Shown here piece by piece: positions 1 through 9,548 of a stretch of 64,000 nucleotides of DNA. The stretch's first letter is position 1. Each line of letters begins with the position of its first letter. Origin of the DNA: Setoptus koraiensis (Eukaryota; Arthropoda); NCBI GenBank assembly GCA_048013815.1, contig CM106586.1, positions 24,469,334 through 24,533,333 of the forward strand, written 5' to 3'. Under the pieces are notes generated by a model. That model did no database searches. It was not told the DNA's origin and was given only the letters and a program-made list of their open reading frames with translations. The position numbers were made by a program, and so were the translations under genes.

Positions 1-341
1 TCGTCCGTCACCGCCCCGGATGCCCACCGCACCCAGTAGCGGACATTAGGGCCCCGCCCCCCCCCGCGATGTTGAGCACCTCCAAGATATAGTCTTGGGT
101 GTCTTCTTCTTTGGGCGACATGTTGCTGTTGTTGTAGTAATGGCAGTGGTAGTAATGGCGATAGCGATAGCGATAGCGACAGTGGTAGCGATAGCGGTAT
201 GGGTAGCGGTACGGGTAGCGGTACGGGTAGCGGTAATAGTAGCAGCGGTGATAGCAGCAGTGATAGAGCGGCAGTACACAGTGCGCTGCGCGCCCAATAC
301 CACGCCCTCCCGAGTACCACACACTCCCGAGTACCACATAA
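1..341. repeat. GGTAGC-type simple repeat and CCCGAGTACCACA units
   Basis: From about 150 to 240 the sequence is a degenerate hexamer repeat built on GGTAGC/GATAGC. At 308-341 there are two copies of a short unit, CTCCCGAGTACCACA. The same unit type recurs in a larger cluster at 1019-1165. The open frames here only translate the repeat and are not genes. Confidence 0.75.
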
Positions 342-540
342 TATAACTAACAATGTTAATCTCGAAGGTGTTCGTAATATCAGTCAAGGTATTGGTCACA
401 ATTTGATTGATGTTTAATTGTCAAACAACTTCTACATCGATAAGCCTCACTCATCAATACTAAACATCCAAGAGTTGCTTTATAATGAAAGATTGATGGC
501 GCTCACAATCACTTTGTGAACTATTATAGAAAGCCATAAA

Positions 541-1350
541 AGTTACTACAGAGTTCTATCTAAAGGATGTTCCTCTTACGCGTTGAATTATGTGTAACAT
601 ATCGTTAATTGTAGTGACAGTTGATTCATTGTGACTTCAAATTGTATCGTTGATACATGTGCTGTTGTTGCTATGGCATACGTGTTGAACGTCTTGTTGA
701 ACATCGGCAGACAAATATTGAAGTGATCAGCACACAATGTTCGATTGTGTTGTTCAAACTGCTTCACTTGACGCCACTGTGTCTGCTTTGATCAGTAGCT
801 CTCTTCTCTCATCTGTCGCAACAAACAACCGGGTATTCGTTCCTCATCGAAAAGAATGAAGAACAAATGATTTTACTGAAAACGAGAAATCGCAGGTTCT
901 GTCCAGCTGTAAGAGTTAGTATAGAGCTTTATCGATGAAGTATATCTAAAACATTTTGAATTATGTGTAGCATATAGGCAGTTGCCGTTCTTGTATTCTA
1001 ACATACAGCACGCTACCCGCCCGAAACCACACACTCCCAAATTGGGAGTCCCAATACCGCATTGACCCGAATACCACATAAAGTTCCCAGTACCACATGC
1101 AAGCCCGAATACCACATAGACCCGAATACCACAGACTCCCAATACTAAGAACTCCCAATACCTCGCACTCATCATTGCTTGATCTGAGCTATGTAATGAG
1201 CTGTAAAAGTTACTACAGAGTTCTATCTATTGGATACATCTCTTGTGTGCTGAGTTATGTATAGCACATCGTGAATTGTTGTGCTTTCATTCCAACGGTT
1301 TTTCTGAACTACTCATTTTGTAGTGACAGTTGATTCATTGTCGATTCAAT
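541..1350. repeat. Direct repeat pair, about 110-145 bp, flanking a gene-free stretch
   Basis: The stretch 541-650 (TTACTACAGAGTTCTATC through GTAGTGACAGTTGATTCATT) is repeated at 1207-1350 with about 45 extra bases inside the second copy. A third, shorter echo (TGAATTATGTGTAGCATAT) lies at 958-976. The second copy ends about 100 bp before the open hAT frame, so these may be subterminal repeats of that element. Apart from this and the 1019-1165 repeat cluster, I see nothing in 342-1450. Confidence 0.6.
1019..1165. repeat. Cluster of CCCGAATACCACA-type short repeats
   Basis: Seven or more imperfect copies of a 14-20 bp unit follow one another here (CCCGAATACCACATA, CCCAGTACCACATG, CCCAATACCGCATT). 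The unit also occurs twice at 308-341. The spacing is irregular and there are no unique spacers of constant length, so this is not a CRISPR array. Confidence 0.7.
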
Positions 1351-1451
1351 ATCATTATCGCAAACTTTATTAGCAAAACTATGGATACTGAATCTACGCC
1401 ATCGCTGTCTAGCTCGAACAGACGAGCTAATTCAAGCCATATGGTCGGTAA

Positions 1452-2165
1452 ACGATACATTCAGCAGTTGTACAACACGAAAAATGTCACGTTAGTTGGT
1501 ATGAAGTTTTTAAGTGGCAGACTTCACAGCCCAATATATGGAGAGTACTCAGCGATTGCAATCTCGATGAAGACATTCTGAAGGAAAAAGGTGTTGAATT
1601 TATAGCAAAACAGGTTGAACTGCAGAAAATGAATCTTGCCAAGAAATATGTGTCTTGCAACACATGTAAACATATATTCTTCTTTGATACTGTTTCAAAC
1701 GGAACGTCATCTCTCATCAAGCATAGACAGAACTGTTTGCCACCTGTTCAACAAAGCGCAAAGGATTATTTCAGCAAGCCCATCAAGAGAAAGTTAAATG
1801 CTAAAGATCGTGCTCAGATTGATGAAATGGTGGTAAATTTTATCGCTAGAGGATTGCGCCCATCATCGATCGTAGATGATCCGAGTCTCAGAGATTTGTT
1901 GCAAAAAATGATATCCATAGGCACTATATACTCAAATGTCGACATCAATGATGTCGTGTTCCAAAGAAATGTTTATAAAGAGAAAATCGTCGCCAAGTAC
2001 GACAAAATCATATCTGGAATTCTCAATGAGATTGATTCTCTATATGGTGTATCATGCACGTCAGATCTTTGGACTGAACCCATGACTAGCAGAAAGTATA
2101 TATCTCTATCAGTTCACTATGCTGATGTGACCCGTTTCGGGTACCCGAATACAGCTCTAATATAA
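1452..2165 (+). pseudogene. hAT transposase, N-terminal fragment (BED finger)
   Basis: One frame stays open from 1452 to 2165, about 237 codons. It shows a BED-type zinc finger, with the pair CNTC (about 1656-1667) followed by GTSSLIKHRQNC. About 100 residues later comes VSCTSDLWTEP with SLSVHYAD, the pattern that precedes the catalytic region in hAT transposases. A full hAT transposase has 600 or more residues. Here the frame ends just after that motif, so the later catalytic residues and dimerisation domain are missing. No methionine is visible in frame before 1629 although homology-like sequence starts earlier, so the start is also lost or spliced. It is a plain DNA transposon remnant and not a working gene. 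Confidence 0.8.
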
Positions 2166-2825
2166 ACATTACTCTAAATCTATTAATTATAATGTACTGT
2201 TGGCTAAACATCTATGTCGGCAACTAAAACTACTACAAGACTATACTAAATCTAAACCAAATGTATCTCACTATGTATTCAATTCGAGTTCGATCCGAGT
2301 TCGATCCGAGGACAGTCAAAGTCGAGTTGAGAGTCAAGTCGAATCGGATCGGATCGCATTCAATTTAAATCAATTTAGATCGATTCGATCAACAGGTAAC
2401 TGTTTATTGTTGCACTATCACCAGGCTAAGCCAGTAACTGTGAACTGTTAACTGTTACCGATTATGATAGTGGTGCGATCAACACTGACACCAGCTGTAT
2501 TGTATTGTCTAACATGGCATTAATTATGATCGAGTTAATCAAGTGATTGCAACCATCGAGCGCACTTACCCTTGAGAAGATTGAATCACGTGTTGACTTT
2601 TGCCGGCGTACTTGTTGTTGTGGCTTGCTTTTCCGTTTTGAAGCAATGATGACACTTGCAACAATTATTTGCCAATTTGGTCTAAGATTCAATATGAATT
2701 CTTGTTGACATATGCTGATAGTTATTGCTTGCTCAGTTGACAGAAAACTGGTTGCTTGTTGCTTCTTTTTTAGTTCTTATGTTGATTCTTTCATGAATTC
2801 GATGTGTTTGTGTCTTGACTAGGGT
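2166..2825. other. Gene-free AT-rich stretch
   Basis: I see no gene here. A short direct repeat GAGTTCGATCC occurs at about 2284-2305, followed by TCGAATCGGATCGGATCG. Neither the tRNA-like B box nor the surrounding bases fold into a tRNA. Confidence 0.6.
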
Positions 2826-2926
2826 GGATGTGCGGAAAGTTCCGCACATCGACATGTTCCGCACACGTTCCGCACAAGCTCCGCACAGGCACTTGTGCGG
2901 AATGTGCGGAAGTGTGCGGAACCTAA
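2826..2926. repeat. Cluster of TTCCGCACA motifs on both strands
   Basis: Within 100 bp the 9-mer TTCCGCACA or close variants occur about six times on the plus strand, and its complement TGTGCGGAA about four times. Oppositely oriented copies can pair into several alternative hairpins. The neighbourhood is transposon-rich, which suggests subterminal transposase-binding repeats or a palindromic element end. That role is inferred. Confidence 0.7.
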
Positions 2927-3074
2927 ATCAGGCATGTTTAATGAATATTGAACAAAATTAGTCATGCCACAAGCGAATTAATCATCAAATTTGATCATCA
3001 TTGATCAAATCATATTGATATTTTATTTTATTTGTATCAGGCGAGTTTCACAAAGTTAGGTTACAACTTACAAG

Positions 3075-4619
3075 CTATGACTTGTAAGGTATTCCTTCGA
3101 GCTCCATTTGGTCTTGCTTCATCCTTTCTATCACTCTTCGCTCACTAACTGATCTGCAATGAAACAACAACGCGGTGAAAAAAGTAATTATTAAACCCGC
3201 TACAGTCACACAGCCCAGTATTATCTTCAAAATCAATGTCGTGTGGTCATGATCCTGCGTCTCTTGGAAGTACTTTGGTTGAGTGAAATGGGGTGGCGAT
3301 AATGCTTCATTGACAGCATTCGTTGATATCGACTGGTTCTTTATCTTGTTAATGTACTTCTTACCATTGATTGTGAAAATTTCGCTCGGCGGTAGGGAGA
3401 AAACAAATGGCGGGCATGGACGAGTGACGTCGTTCATGGTGGTGTTGTTGAGGAAACAATACACAATTGACTCGTCGTGCTCGTACTCGACTGTTGTTGT
3501 TGCAAGTTCGGACGCGTCTTCTGGACGCGCGCAAGAACTTAATCTCCACCAGGGACGCTTTAAATTTTCAAACGAGCGATAGCATAAGCTATCGCCTACC
3601 CAGTTCGGTAGTGTGCTTGATGGTAATCTCGCACAACCCATCGACCTATCGTAAAATATGCTCTTAGGTCCAACATATTCTAGTTGGCAGTAGCTGCCAT
3701 CATGCGACTTCTCTATCGTGTCGATTGCGACTGCGTCCATTTGCTGGATGTGGTCATTATTGATGGGAGCTGCATAATGAAATGTAACCCGCTGATTGAT
3801 TTCATCCAGCTCACAATGTATGGGTCTAGCTGTTTCACAATTGGCGGTGGTGTTGCAGAGCCTTTCTCGGCCGAGAATATCATAAAGATGGGGACTGATC
3901 TTGTTCCTTTGCCAATCTCGTTTAACTTCTTGTAAGCCGATCATTAGATTATTCAAATTGATTTGTATCCAACTGGTATTGTATAGCATCAAACTCTGAT
4001 AGTTAAATCCTCTGCCTATTGTTTCTTTTGATGCTAACAAACCACCCACCTCCAAAGGTCCCGACATAAAGTCGCTTCTGCCTACCAGATGATTCCTTAT
4101 GAATTGTAGTTGGTTGGTCGATTCCTGTTGAGCTTCTTGAATTGATGATAGCGGGCCACTAGGATTGGTCGCGTACCTACCGATGCAATTGATCACCATA
4201 TCTGCAGCTCTAAAAACTTTTCCCACCAAAGGGAAAGCGGTTTCGACAACGATATCTATTTTACTCACGACATCCAATATACCCCGTTTAAACCTGGTGA
4301 CTGACGCTTGTTTTTCGACACTACAAAATCCTCTTAGAGGTGCGACAATCTTCTCTTCAAAGTAATCATTACATTGTTGTGTAAATCTCTCTCTTGATAA
4401 ATCATTCTCGTACTTGATAAACTTTAATATCTCTCTTTGGCACGGGCTTTGGTATGACATGGTGTTTATCCATATGTTTATGTCCTGGAACGCGTAATTG
4501 TCCCTGTACATCCAGCGTACTGGTGATACTTTCATGAATTCGAATTGACTGTTCGCCGAACCATATCGGATGCTTGAAAGAATGTTCAATAGAACTACTA
4601 TTACAATTGATTTGAGCAT
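3075..4619 (-). CDS. Envelope-like glycoprotein, fossil viral-type ORF (looks whole)
   Basis: An uninterrupted 514-residue frame with the layout of a class I viral envelope protein. It has an N-terminal hydrophobic signal (MLKSIVIVVLLNILSSIRYG) and a basic cleavage-type site (RFKRG) near residue 110, followed by a hydrophobic stretch. Cysteines and N-glycosylation sites occur through the ectodomain. A membrane span lies about 50 residues from the end, with a short cytoplasmic tail. The arrangement resembles baculovirus-F and errantivirus-type Env, but I cannot assign the family. No gag, pol, capsid or LTR is recognisable nearby, so it is either a lone relic of a larger element or a captured envelope gene. 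The frame looks whole. Age cannot be judged without other copies. Confidence 0.6.
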   Translation of the reverse strand: MLKSIVIVVLLNILSSIRYGSANSQFEFMKVSPVRWMYRDNYAFQDINIWINTMSYQSPCQREILKFIKYENDLSRERFTQQCNDYFEEKIVAPLRGFCSVEKQASVTRFKRGILDVVSKIDIVVETAFPLVGKVFRAADMVINCIGRYATNPSGPLSSIQEAQQESTNQLQFIRNHLVGRSDFMSGPLEVGGLLASKETIGRGFNYQSLMLYNTSWIQINLNNLMIGLQEVKRDWQRNKISPHLYDILGRERLCNTTANCETARPIHCELDEINQRVTFHYAAPINNDHIQQMDAVAIDTIEKSHDGSYCQLEYVGPKSIFYDRSMGCARLPSSTLPNWVGDSLCYRSFENLKRPWWRLSSCARPEDASELATTTVEYEHDESIVYCFLNNTTMNDVTRPCPPFVFSLPPSEIFTINGKKYINKIKNQSISTNAVNEALSPPHFTQPKYFQETQDHDHTTLILKIILGCVTVAGLIITFFTALLFHCRSVSERRVIERMKQDQMELEGIPYKS

Positions 4620-4626
4620 GTTTGTT

Positions 4627-4705
4627 AATGACTCTAAACTGTTGAGGGACTGTTAACTGTTGAATTAGGGACTCTAAACTGTCGAATAAGGGACTGTTAA
4701 TTGTT
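4627..4705. repeat. GGGACTCTAAACTGT repeat, left copy
   Basis: Two tandem versions of a unit of about 41 bp (GACTCTAAACTGT, then AGGGACTGTTAA). The same double unit recurs at 7215-7305 in the same orientation. It begins 8 bp beyond the start of the envelope-like ORF. Confidence 0.75.
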
Positions 4706-4740
4706 AGCGCTTAATTTTAATTAAGTGCTTATGATGTAGT
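4706..4740. repeat. Inverted repeat, left arm (partner 8,448-8,486)
   Basis: AGCGCTTAATTTTAATTAAG, followed by a looser TGCTTATGATGT, reappears in inverted orientation at 8448-8486. The two arms enclose 3.8 kb holding the 157-bp satellite, a hairpin and the small Cys/His ORF. The arms may be terminal inverted repeats of one element. I see no target-site duplication. Confidence 0.5.
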
Positions 4741-5194
4741 GTTGTTGGATCCTATAAATCACGCATGAATATCCACGCACGGTATGATGGTGGATACTAA
4801 ATTCGTGCATTTCACAGTATATTCACCAGTTGTGCTATGGTGATTCACGCGCTGTGTGCTTGTGAATACTCCGACTTTGTATGCCAGTGAATATTCAGGT
4901 ACCGATTTATTCGTGGATATTCACAGTTTTCGATCTTTAGAGTCACGCGCTGTGTGCTTGCAAACATTAGCACTAGTATAATCAGTGCTTAGTGAGTGTG
5001 TAGGTTGAAATGTGCTTCGGAGGTGGGAAGTACACTCAAGCTTGAGACTCGATAGTTCGTCCACCTCCCAAACACACATTTTTAGGAGGTGGATTGAATT
5101 TTGAGTCTCGGGCTCATGCAGAGGTTGATGTATAGTGAGGAGGTGGATCGATGCTATAACGAGATAGGTTAAGCTATTTCAAATAGCGTGGAGT

Positions 5195-5340
5195 GACAAC
5201 TTAAGTCACTCCTCCTCCCTAGCACACAGTAACCTACACATTAGTTCTGGACTTGAGTCATCACTCCCTAGCACACAGTGAGCTAGACACAAGTTTGAGA
5301 ATTAAGTCACTCCACTTTCTCAGCACACAGTGGCATTTTC
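5195..5340. repeat. Degenerate tandem repeat with AGTCACTCC and AGCACACAGT
   Basis: Three imperfect units of about 60 bp each contain AAGTCACTCC (or TCATCACTCC) followed by AGCACACAGT. They lie between the left 41-bp repeats and the 157-bp satellite. No coding potential is seen from 4741 to 5645. Confidence 0.6.
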
Positions 5341-5645
5341 GGAACTGTTCTAGGGTCTTCTAGGGTCCTGGTTGATTTCAAGAAGGCCCCTGGCATCATT
5401 CGGATAAGAACCGCAGATCCAGGGGCTTCAATCCTTAATAAGGATGATGAAGAAATATCAATGTACTTGTCATGATAAATTTTTGCTTGGTCACATTCTC
5501 TTGCTCCGATCGGTCACAATTTTTTCTTGGAATTCCAAAAAGGCAGCCGAGAACATGAACCTCGAGATAGTGGAACACGAGAAATTATTAGTCAACGACG
5601 TAACTATTATAGCTGCTATTCTGCATCCACAGAGAAATTTCGGAA

Positions 5646-6830
5646 GACGGATGTCATGCATAGTCATCGATTTATGAACATGTTCCCACCTATCCGTTTC
5701 GATGATACCGCGTGTGTGTGTTGTGTATGTTACTCGCAACATTCTGTGCAAGTATGATCAGCCATCAATAGATCGTTTTCGAGACACAGAGATATTTCGT
5801 ATGACGGATGTCATGTATAGTCATCGATTTCTGAACATGTTCCCACCTATCCGTTTTGATGATACTGCGTCTGTGTGTTGTGCATGTTACTCGCAACATT
5901 CTGTGCAAGTATGATTAGCCATCAATAGGCTGTTTTCGAGACAGACAGAAATTTAGGATGACGGATGTCATGTGAATATGGTGATTTCTGGACATGTTCC
6001 CACCTATCCGTTTCGATGATACTCTGTGTGTGTGTTGTGTATGTTACTTGCAACATTCTGTGCAAGTATGATCAGCCATCAATAGATCGTTTTCGAGACA
6101 CAGAGATATTTCGTATGACGGATGTCATGTATAGTCATCGATTTCTGAACATGTTCCCACCTATCCGCTTCGATGATACCGCGTGTGTGTGTTGTGTATG
6201 TTACTCGCAACATTCTGTGCAAGTATGATTAGCCATCAATAGGCTGTTTTCGAGACAGACAGAAATTTAGGATGACGGATGTCATGTGAATATGGTGATT
6301 TCTGGACATGTTTCCACCTATCCGTTTCGATGATACTCTGTGTGTGTGTTGTGTATGTTACTCGCAACATTCTGTGCAAGTATGATTAGCCATCAATAGG
6401 CTGTTTTCGAGACAGACAGAAATTTAGGATGACGGATGTCATGTGAATATGGTGATTTCTGGACATGTTTCCACCTATCCGTTTCGATGATACTCTGTGT
6501 GTGTGTTGTGTATGTTACTCGCAACATTCTGTGCAAGTATGATTAGCCATCAATAGGCTGTTTTCGAGACAGACAGAAATTTAGGATGACGGATGTCATG
6601 TGAATATGGTGATTTCTGGACATGTTTCCACCTATCCGTTTCGATGATACTCTGTGTGTGTGTTGTGTATGTTACTTGCAACATTCTGTGCAAGTATGAT
6701 CAGCCATCAATAGATCGTTTTCGAGACACAGAGATATTTAGTATGACGGATGTCATGTATAGTCATCGATTTCTGAACATGTTCCCACCTATCCGTTTCG
6801 ATGATACTCTGTGTGTATGTTGTGCATATT
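5646..6830. repeat. 157-bp tandem satellite, eight copies
   Basis: The marker GACGGATGTCATG occurs at 5646, 5803, 5960, 6117, 6274, 6431, 6588 and 6745, exactly 157 bp apart each time. Two variants exist. One has TATAGTCATCGATTTCTGAAC and a GATCAGCC...TAGATCG junction. The other has GAATATGGTGATTTCTGGAC and a GATTAGCC...TAGGCTG junction. They are interleaved, giving a higher-order pattern. The short open frames inside it are translations of the repeat. Confidence 0.95.
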
Positions 6831-6892
6831 ACTCGCGCTTCAGGCCATTCTGGATCAGTTGAGCTCATAATCTGTATATGATATCTGATCAG

Positions 6893-7140
6893 GTATGTCC
6901 ATACATCACGTGGCATTTTTGAAACTGTTCTCATCCGGATAAATTCCCGAAACTTCCTAGAGACAGCTAGCACTGTCTAATACACGATCTATGCAAGTCT
7001 TATCAATTTTCTGTTTCTAGTATTGGCGCTATAAGCCATTATTGAGAACATGTGCCTATACAGTATGTGTGATTTTCGATTCTGTTCTCACCAGGATAAA
7101 TTCTTGAAACTTTCTAGAGACAGATAGCACTTATCACTAC
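6893..7140. repeat. Two diverged copies of a CTGTTCTCA...GATAAATTC...AGAGACAG unit
   Basis: The stretch 6921-6973 is repeated at 7082-7134, about 161 bp away, with GGATAAATTC and CTAGAGACAG conserved. A weaker match (GGCATTTTCGGAACTGTTCT) lies at 5331-5350, before the satellite. The spacing is close to the satellite period, so these may be old, decayed units bordering the array. Confidence 0.55.
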
Positions 7141-7214
7141 TTAATAAACTCTCCAAACCTCTAAGATCGTTCACTAGAAAAATTAAGCGCTCTTATACTG
7201 GTATAATCAGTATA

Positions 7215-7305
7215 ACTTGTTGAATTAGGGACTCTAAACTGTCGAATAAGGGACTGTTAATTGGTGAATTAGGGACTCTAAACTGTTGGATAAGGGACTG
7301 CGAAT
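7215..7305. repeat. GGGACTCTAAACTGT repeat, right copy
   Basis: Same-orientation partner of 4627-4705, again with two units of about 41 bp. The pair brackets the satellite region as direct repeats 2.6 kb apart. Confidence 0.75.
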
Positions 7306-7328
7306 CGCTCGTAGTCCTATTTATACTA

Positions 7329-7490
7329 ACAATAAATTTGTTGATAGTATCAGGTTAAATGAAGTTTGGGTTGAAACACCGATGTCATTCTGATTGGTTA
7401 TTGTGAGCGGAACACTCATCGGTCATGATGACCTTGGTGTTTCAACCCAAAATATATTTAATTCGATACTATCAACAAATAATAAGACTA
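7329..7490. repeat. Long imperfect hairpin (about 58-bp arms)
   Basis: The left arm (about 7331-7388) and the right arm (about 7427-7489) are inverted copies. Each contains TTTGTTGATAGTATC and GGGTTGAAACACC, with a mismatched stretch between the two blocks and a loop of about 40 bases. It could be a small fold-back element or could yield a double-stranded hairpin RNA if transcribed. Confidence 0.8.
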
Positions 7491-7773
7491 ATAATAAGAC
7501 TATGACCGATTCGTTGTTGTTGTGTTTCAACACATCGAGACCGAGGAATGTGGCGCGATTTTACTACGCACAAGAAGCATTGTTTGATGAGCAATTTTAA
7601 TTCCCGGGAAATTTTAGCTCCCGGGCAAGATAAATTCCTGATCAAGAAGCGAGCATAGATTACTCATCGAGTAACCATGCCGTTTCTGCATGGAGAGATT
7701 GATCGAGACAAACTTGTTTGCAAAACAGTTTGCAGATATCAGAAAGTTTATCTAACATCTAATTATATGCAAA

Positions 7774-8058
7774 ATGTCGCTTAAAGATAAATGTTGTCTA
7801 TGTGGTGTTTCTGACGGTACGAAATTGGTCCCCAGGCCCGTCAAAAAGCCAACTGGGTACTACCACCCGAATTGTTACACGCGGATGTTACGAGGCGGAG
7901 CCCCTAGGAAACAAGTTATCACACAAGGAACGTCTACAAGTCAAGGTATCCCACAAGGAACGTCTACAAGTCAAGGTATCCCGCAAGGAACGTCTTCGGA
8001 ACACTTCTTCTCGAACACTGACCATCAAACATCGACAGAGCAGATTAAACTATCATAA
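7774..8058 (+). CDS. Small Cys/His (putative zinc-binding) ORF
   Basis: A 94-residue frame starting at an ATG (MSLKDKCC). The first 40 residues contain C-C-x2-C and, about 20 residues on, H-P-N-C, which could form a single zinc knuckle. The rest is a tandem of QGTSTSQGIP and then low-complexity sequence. I do not recognise the family. It lies inside repeat-built DNA and within the 3.8-kb interval bounded by inverted repeats, so it probably belongs to a mobile element. It could also be the first exon of something longer, but I see no clear downstream exon. Function unknown. Confidence 0.35.
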   Translation: MSLKDKCCLCGVSDGTKLVPRPVKKPTGYYHPNCYTRMLRGGAPRKQVITQGTSTSQGIPQGTSTSQGIPQGTSSEHFFSNTDHQTSTEQIKLS

Positions 8059-8089
8059 GAAATTCGAATTTTCAATTTTCGAATTTCGA

Positions 8090-8170
8090 AGTTCGAATTG
8101 TGACCATCGAACATCGAACTCTGACCGTCGAACATCGAACTCTGACCATCGAACATCGAACGAGCGGCTG
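8090..8170. repeat. Tandem CGAACATCGAACTCTGAC repeat
   Basis: About three copies of an 18-24 bp unit (CATCGAACATCGAACTCTGAC). Similar GAAGTTCGA-rich sequence follows to about 8226. Noncoding. Confidence 0.75.
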
Positions 8171-8447
8171 TAACTCTTATCAGAAATCTGAATTTCAATT
8201 TCGAAGTTCGATTTGTCACCACCGAACTCCGCACAAATGTGACCTAGTCAAATCTCCATAGGATTGCATACAAAATATTTTCGAGTGAAGCGATAATAGA
8301 CTAAGTCGAATCTACATGGGAATACATGTGTTATGTCTAGCAGGATTCTCACAAATTTGACTAACAACAGTAAGTTACAGTAACTTACAGTATGTAAGTC
8401 AAACCTCCATAGGATTACATAGTCACGTGAATAAACGTATCCATCCG

Positions 8448-8486
8448 ACCCACATCAATAGCAGCTTAATTAAAATTAAGCGCTAA
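8448..8486. repeat. Inverted repeat, right arm (partner 4,706-4,740)
   Basis: Reverse complement of the left arm, including CTTAATTAAAATTAAGCGCT. It ends 55 bp before the first TIR element, so the two systems abut without overlapping. Confidence 0.5.
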
Positions 8487-8541
8487 AAAGCCTATTCCCA
8501 TTCAAAAGTGTCGGCTTCACCTGTTAATTAGGAAAACTCTT

Positions 8542-9380
8542 GGGTATTCTATACAAGAGCGCCACACTCCGATTTCAATGAAACTTCACACACGGGGCCC
8601 GCAGGGCCTCGGAACACTAACTTCGCTAGTCCGGAAGTGCGGAAACTTCCGGTTCCGGTTTTAGAAAAAATTTGAGATACAGACTCGAAATTCGGTACAC
8701 AGCCTGATCAGAGCATATGCAACATACTGACGCCAATTTCAGATCTGAACAACTTCTGGTTCTCATAATATTGTCAATTGAAAAGGCATTCGCAGCGAGA
8801 AAACTGCAGCCCTGTCAGAAGCTGTACTTGCGCAATTGGTCGGAATTACGTTGATTGATGAACTGTCAGATCTGACAACTGCGCAATCGATGGGATGCTC
8901 CCAGTTCGCAATCATCTGATCATCTCTTCTGTCGGTGTGTGGATTGCAGTCACGTGAGCGGAGGGTAGAGGGCGCAGCCCGATACCCGAAGCGCTCATCA
9001 ACCCTACCCGAAGGGTTCCCGTCGCACGCAGTCGTCGCGGGAGCGACGACGGAGATGTGACGGCCTCCAAATTACGAGGCCGCAGGCCGAGTTCTCAGAC
9101 CCATCACAAGCTGAGCGAAGCTGAGGCATATTTCTGCCATTCCTTGCTGTATCTGATGCGACCTCATCAAAGTACCAAAAATTACCTCGAAAAAATACCT
9201 GCAAATCCCCAAGCGGCTGTCGGGTACCGTGAAACGCCCACTGAGCGGTACCTCGGTCATCTCGGGAACGAGGAATTTCCGCACTTCCGGAATACCCATT
9301 GCGGTATCAGGGTACAATACCCTACCCGAAAATACCCAAAATACCCCGAAAAAAGTGTGGCGCTCTTGTATAGAATAACC
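8542..9380. mobile_element. Non-autonomous TIR element 1 (839 bp, 8-bp TSD)
   Basis: The element begins GGGTATTCTATACAAG and ends with the inverted version, with a TIR of about 26 bp and one or two mismatches. It is flanked on both sides by the 8-bp duplication AAACTCTT (8534-8541 and 9381-9388). No transposase frame is present, so it is non-autonomous. An 8-bp duplication fits the hAT, P and Merlin superfamilies. The GG...CC termini are unlike typical hAT ends. It is about 1% of the window yet unusually rich in GC-rich hairpins, including the 160-bp module at 8941-9100. It is a relative of the element at 9549-10417. Confidence 0.9.
8941..9100. other. 160-bp four-hairpin module, copy 1
   Basis: Four stem-loops follow one another. 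Hairpin A (8963-8987) has a GGGTA/TACCC stem, a tandem G-A/A-G internal loop, a GGGC/GCCC stem and a 3-base loop. Hairpin B (9000-9017) pairs AACCC with GGGTT. Hairpin C (9031-9050) has an 8-bp stem with loop GGGA. Hairpin D (9061-9082) has a 7-bp stem with loop CAAATTAC. The copy at 9951-10110 differs at only four positions, and three of those lie in the loops of C and D. This suggests that a folded RNA or single-stranded DNA form is under constraint. Function unknown. Confidence 0.75.
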
Positions 9381-9548
9381 AAACTCTTCATTTGATTCAA
9401 GCTTCAACGACATCGAAATCATATATCGTATGCTGTGATTAGTTGTGTGATCCTCCTAACAAATACAAATGAATTCTACATGAACTGTATCTCAAACGAT
9501 CGATGCAGGCAAGAAGTCAATCTATTATTTGAATTTGTTGAATTTCGT

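Noticed and set aside
2284-2305. tRNA B-box-like GTTCGATCC sequences
   Set aside because: Two tandem copies without an A box or cloverleaf stems. They are a short repeat.
5646-6830. CRISPR-like array
   Set aside because: The 157-bp monomers repeat head to tail with no unique spacers, in animal DNA. It is a satellite.
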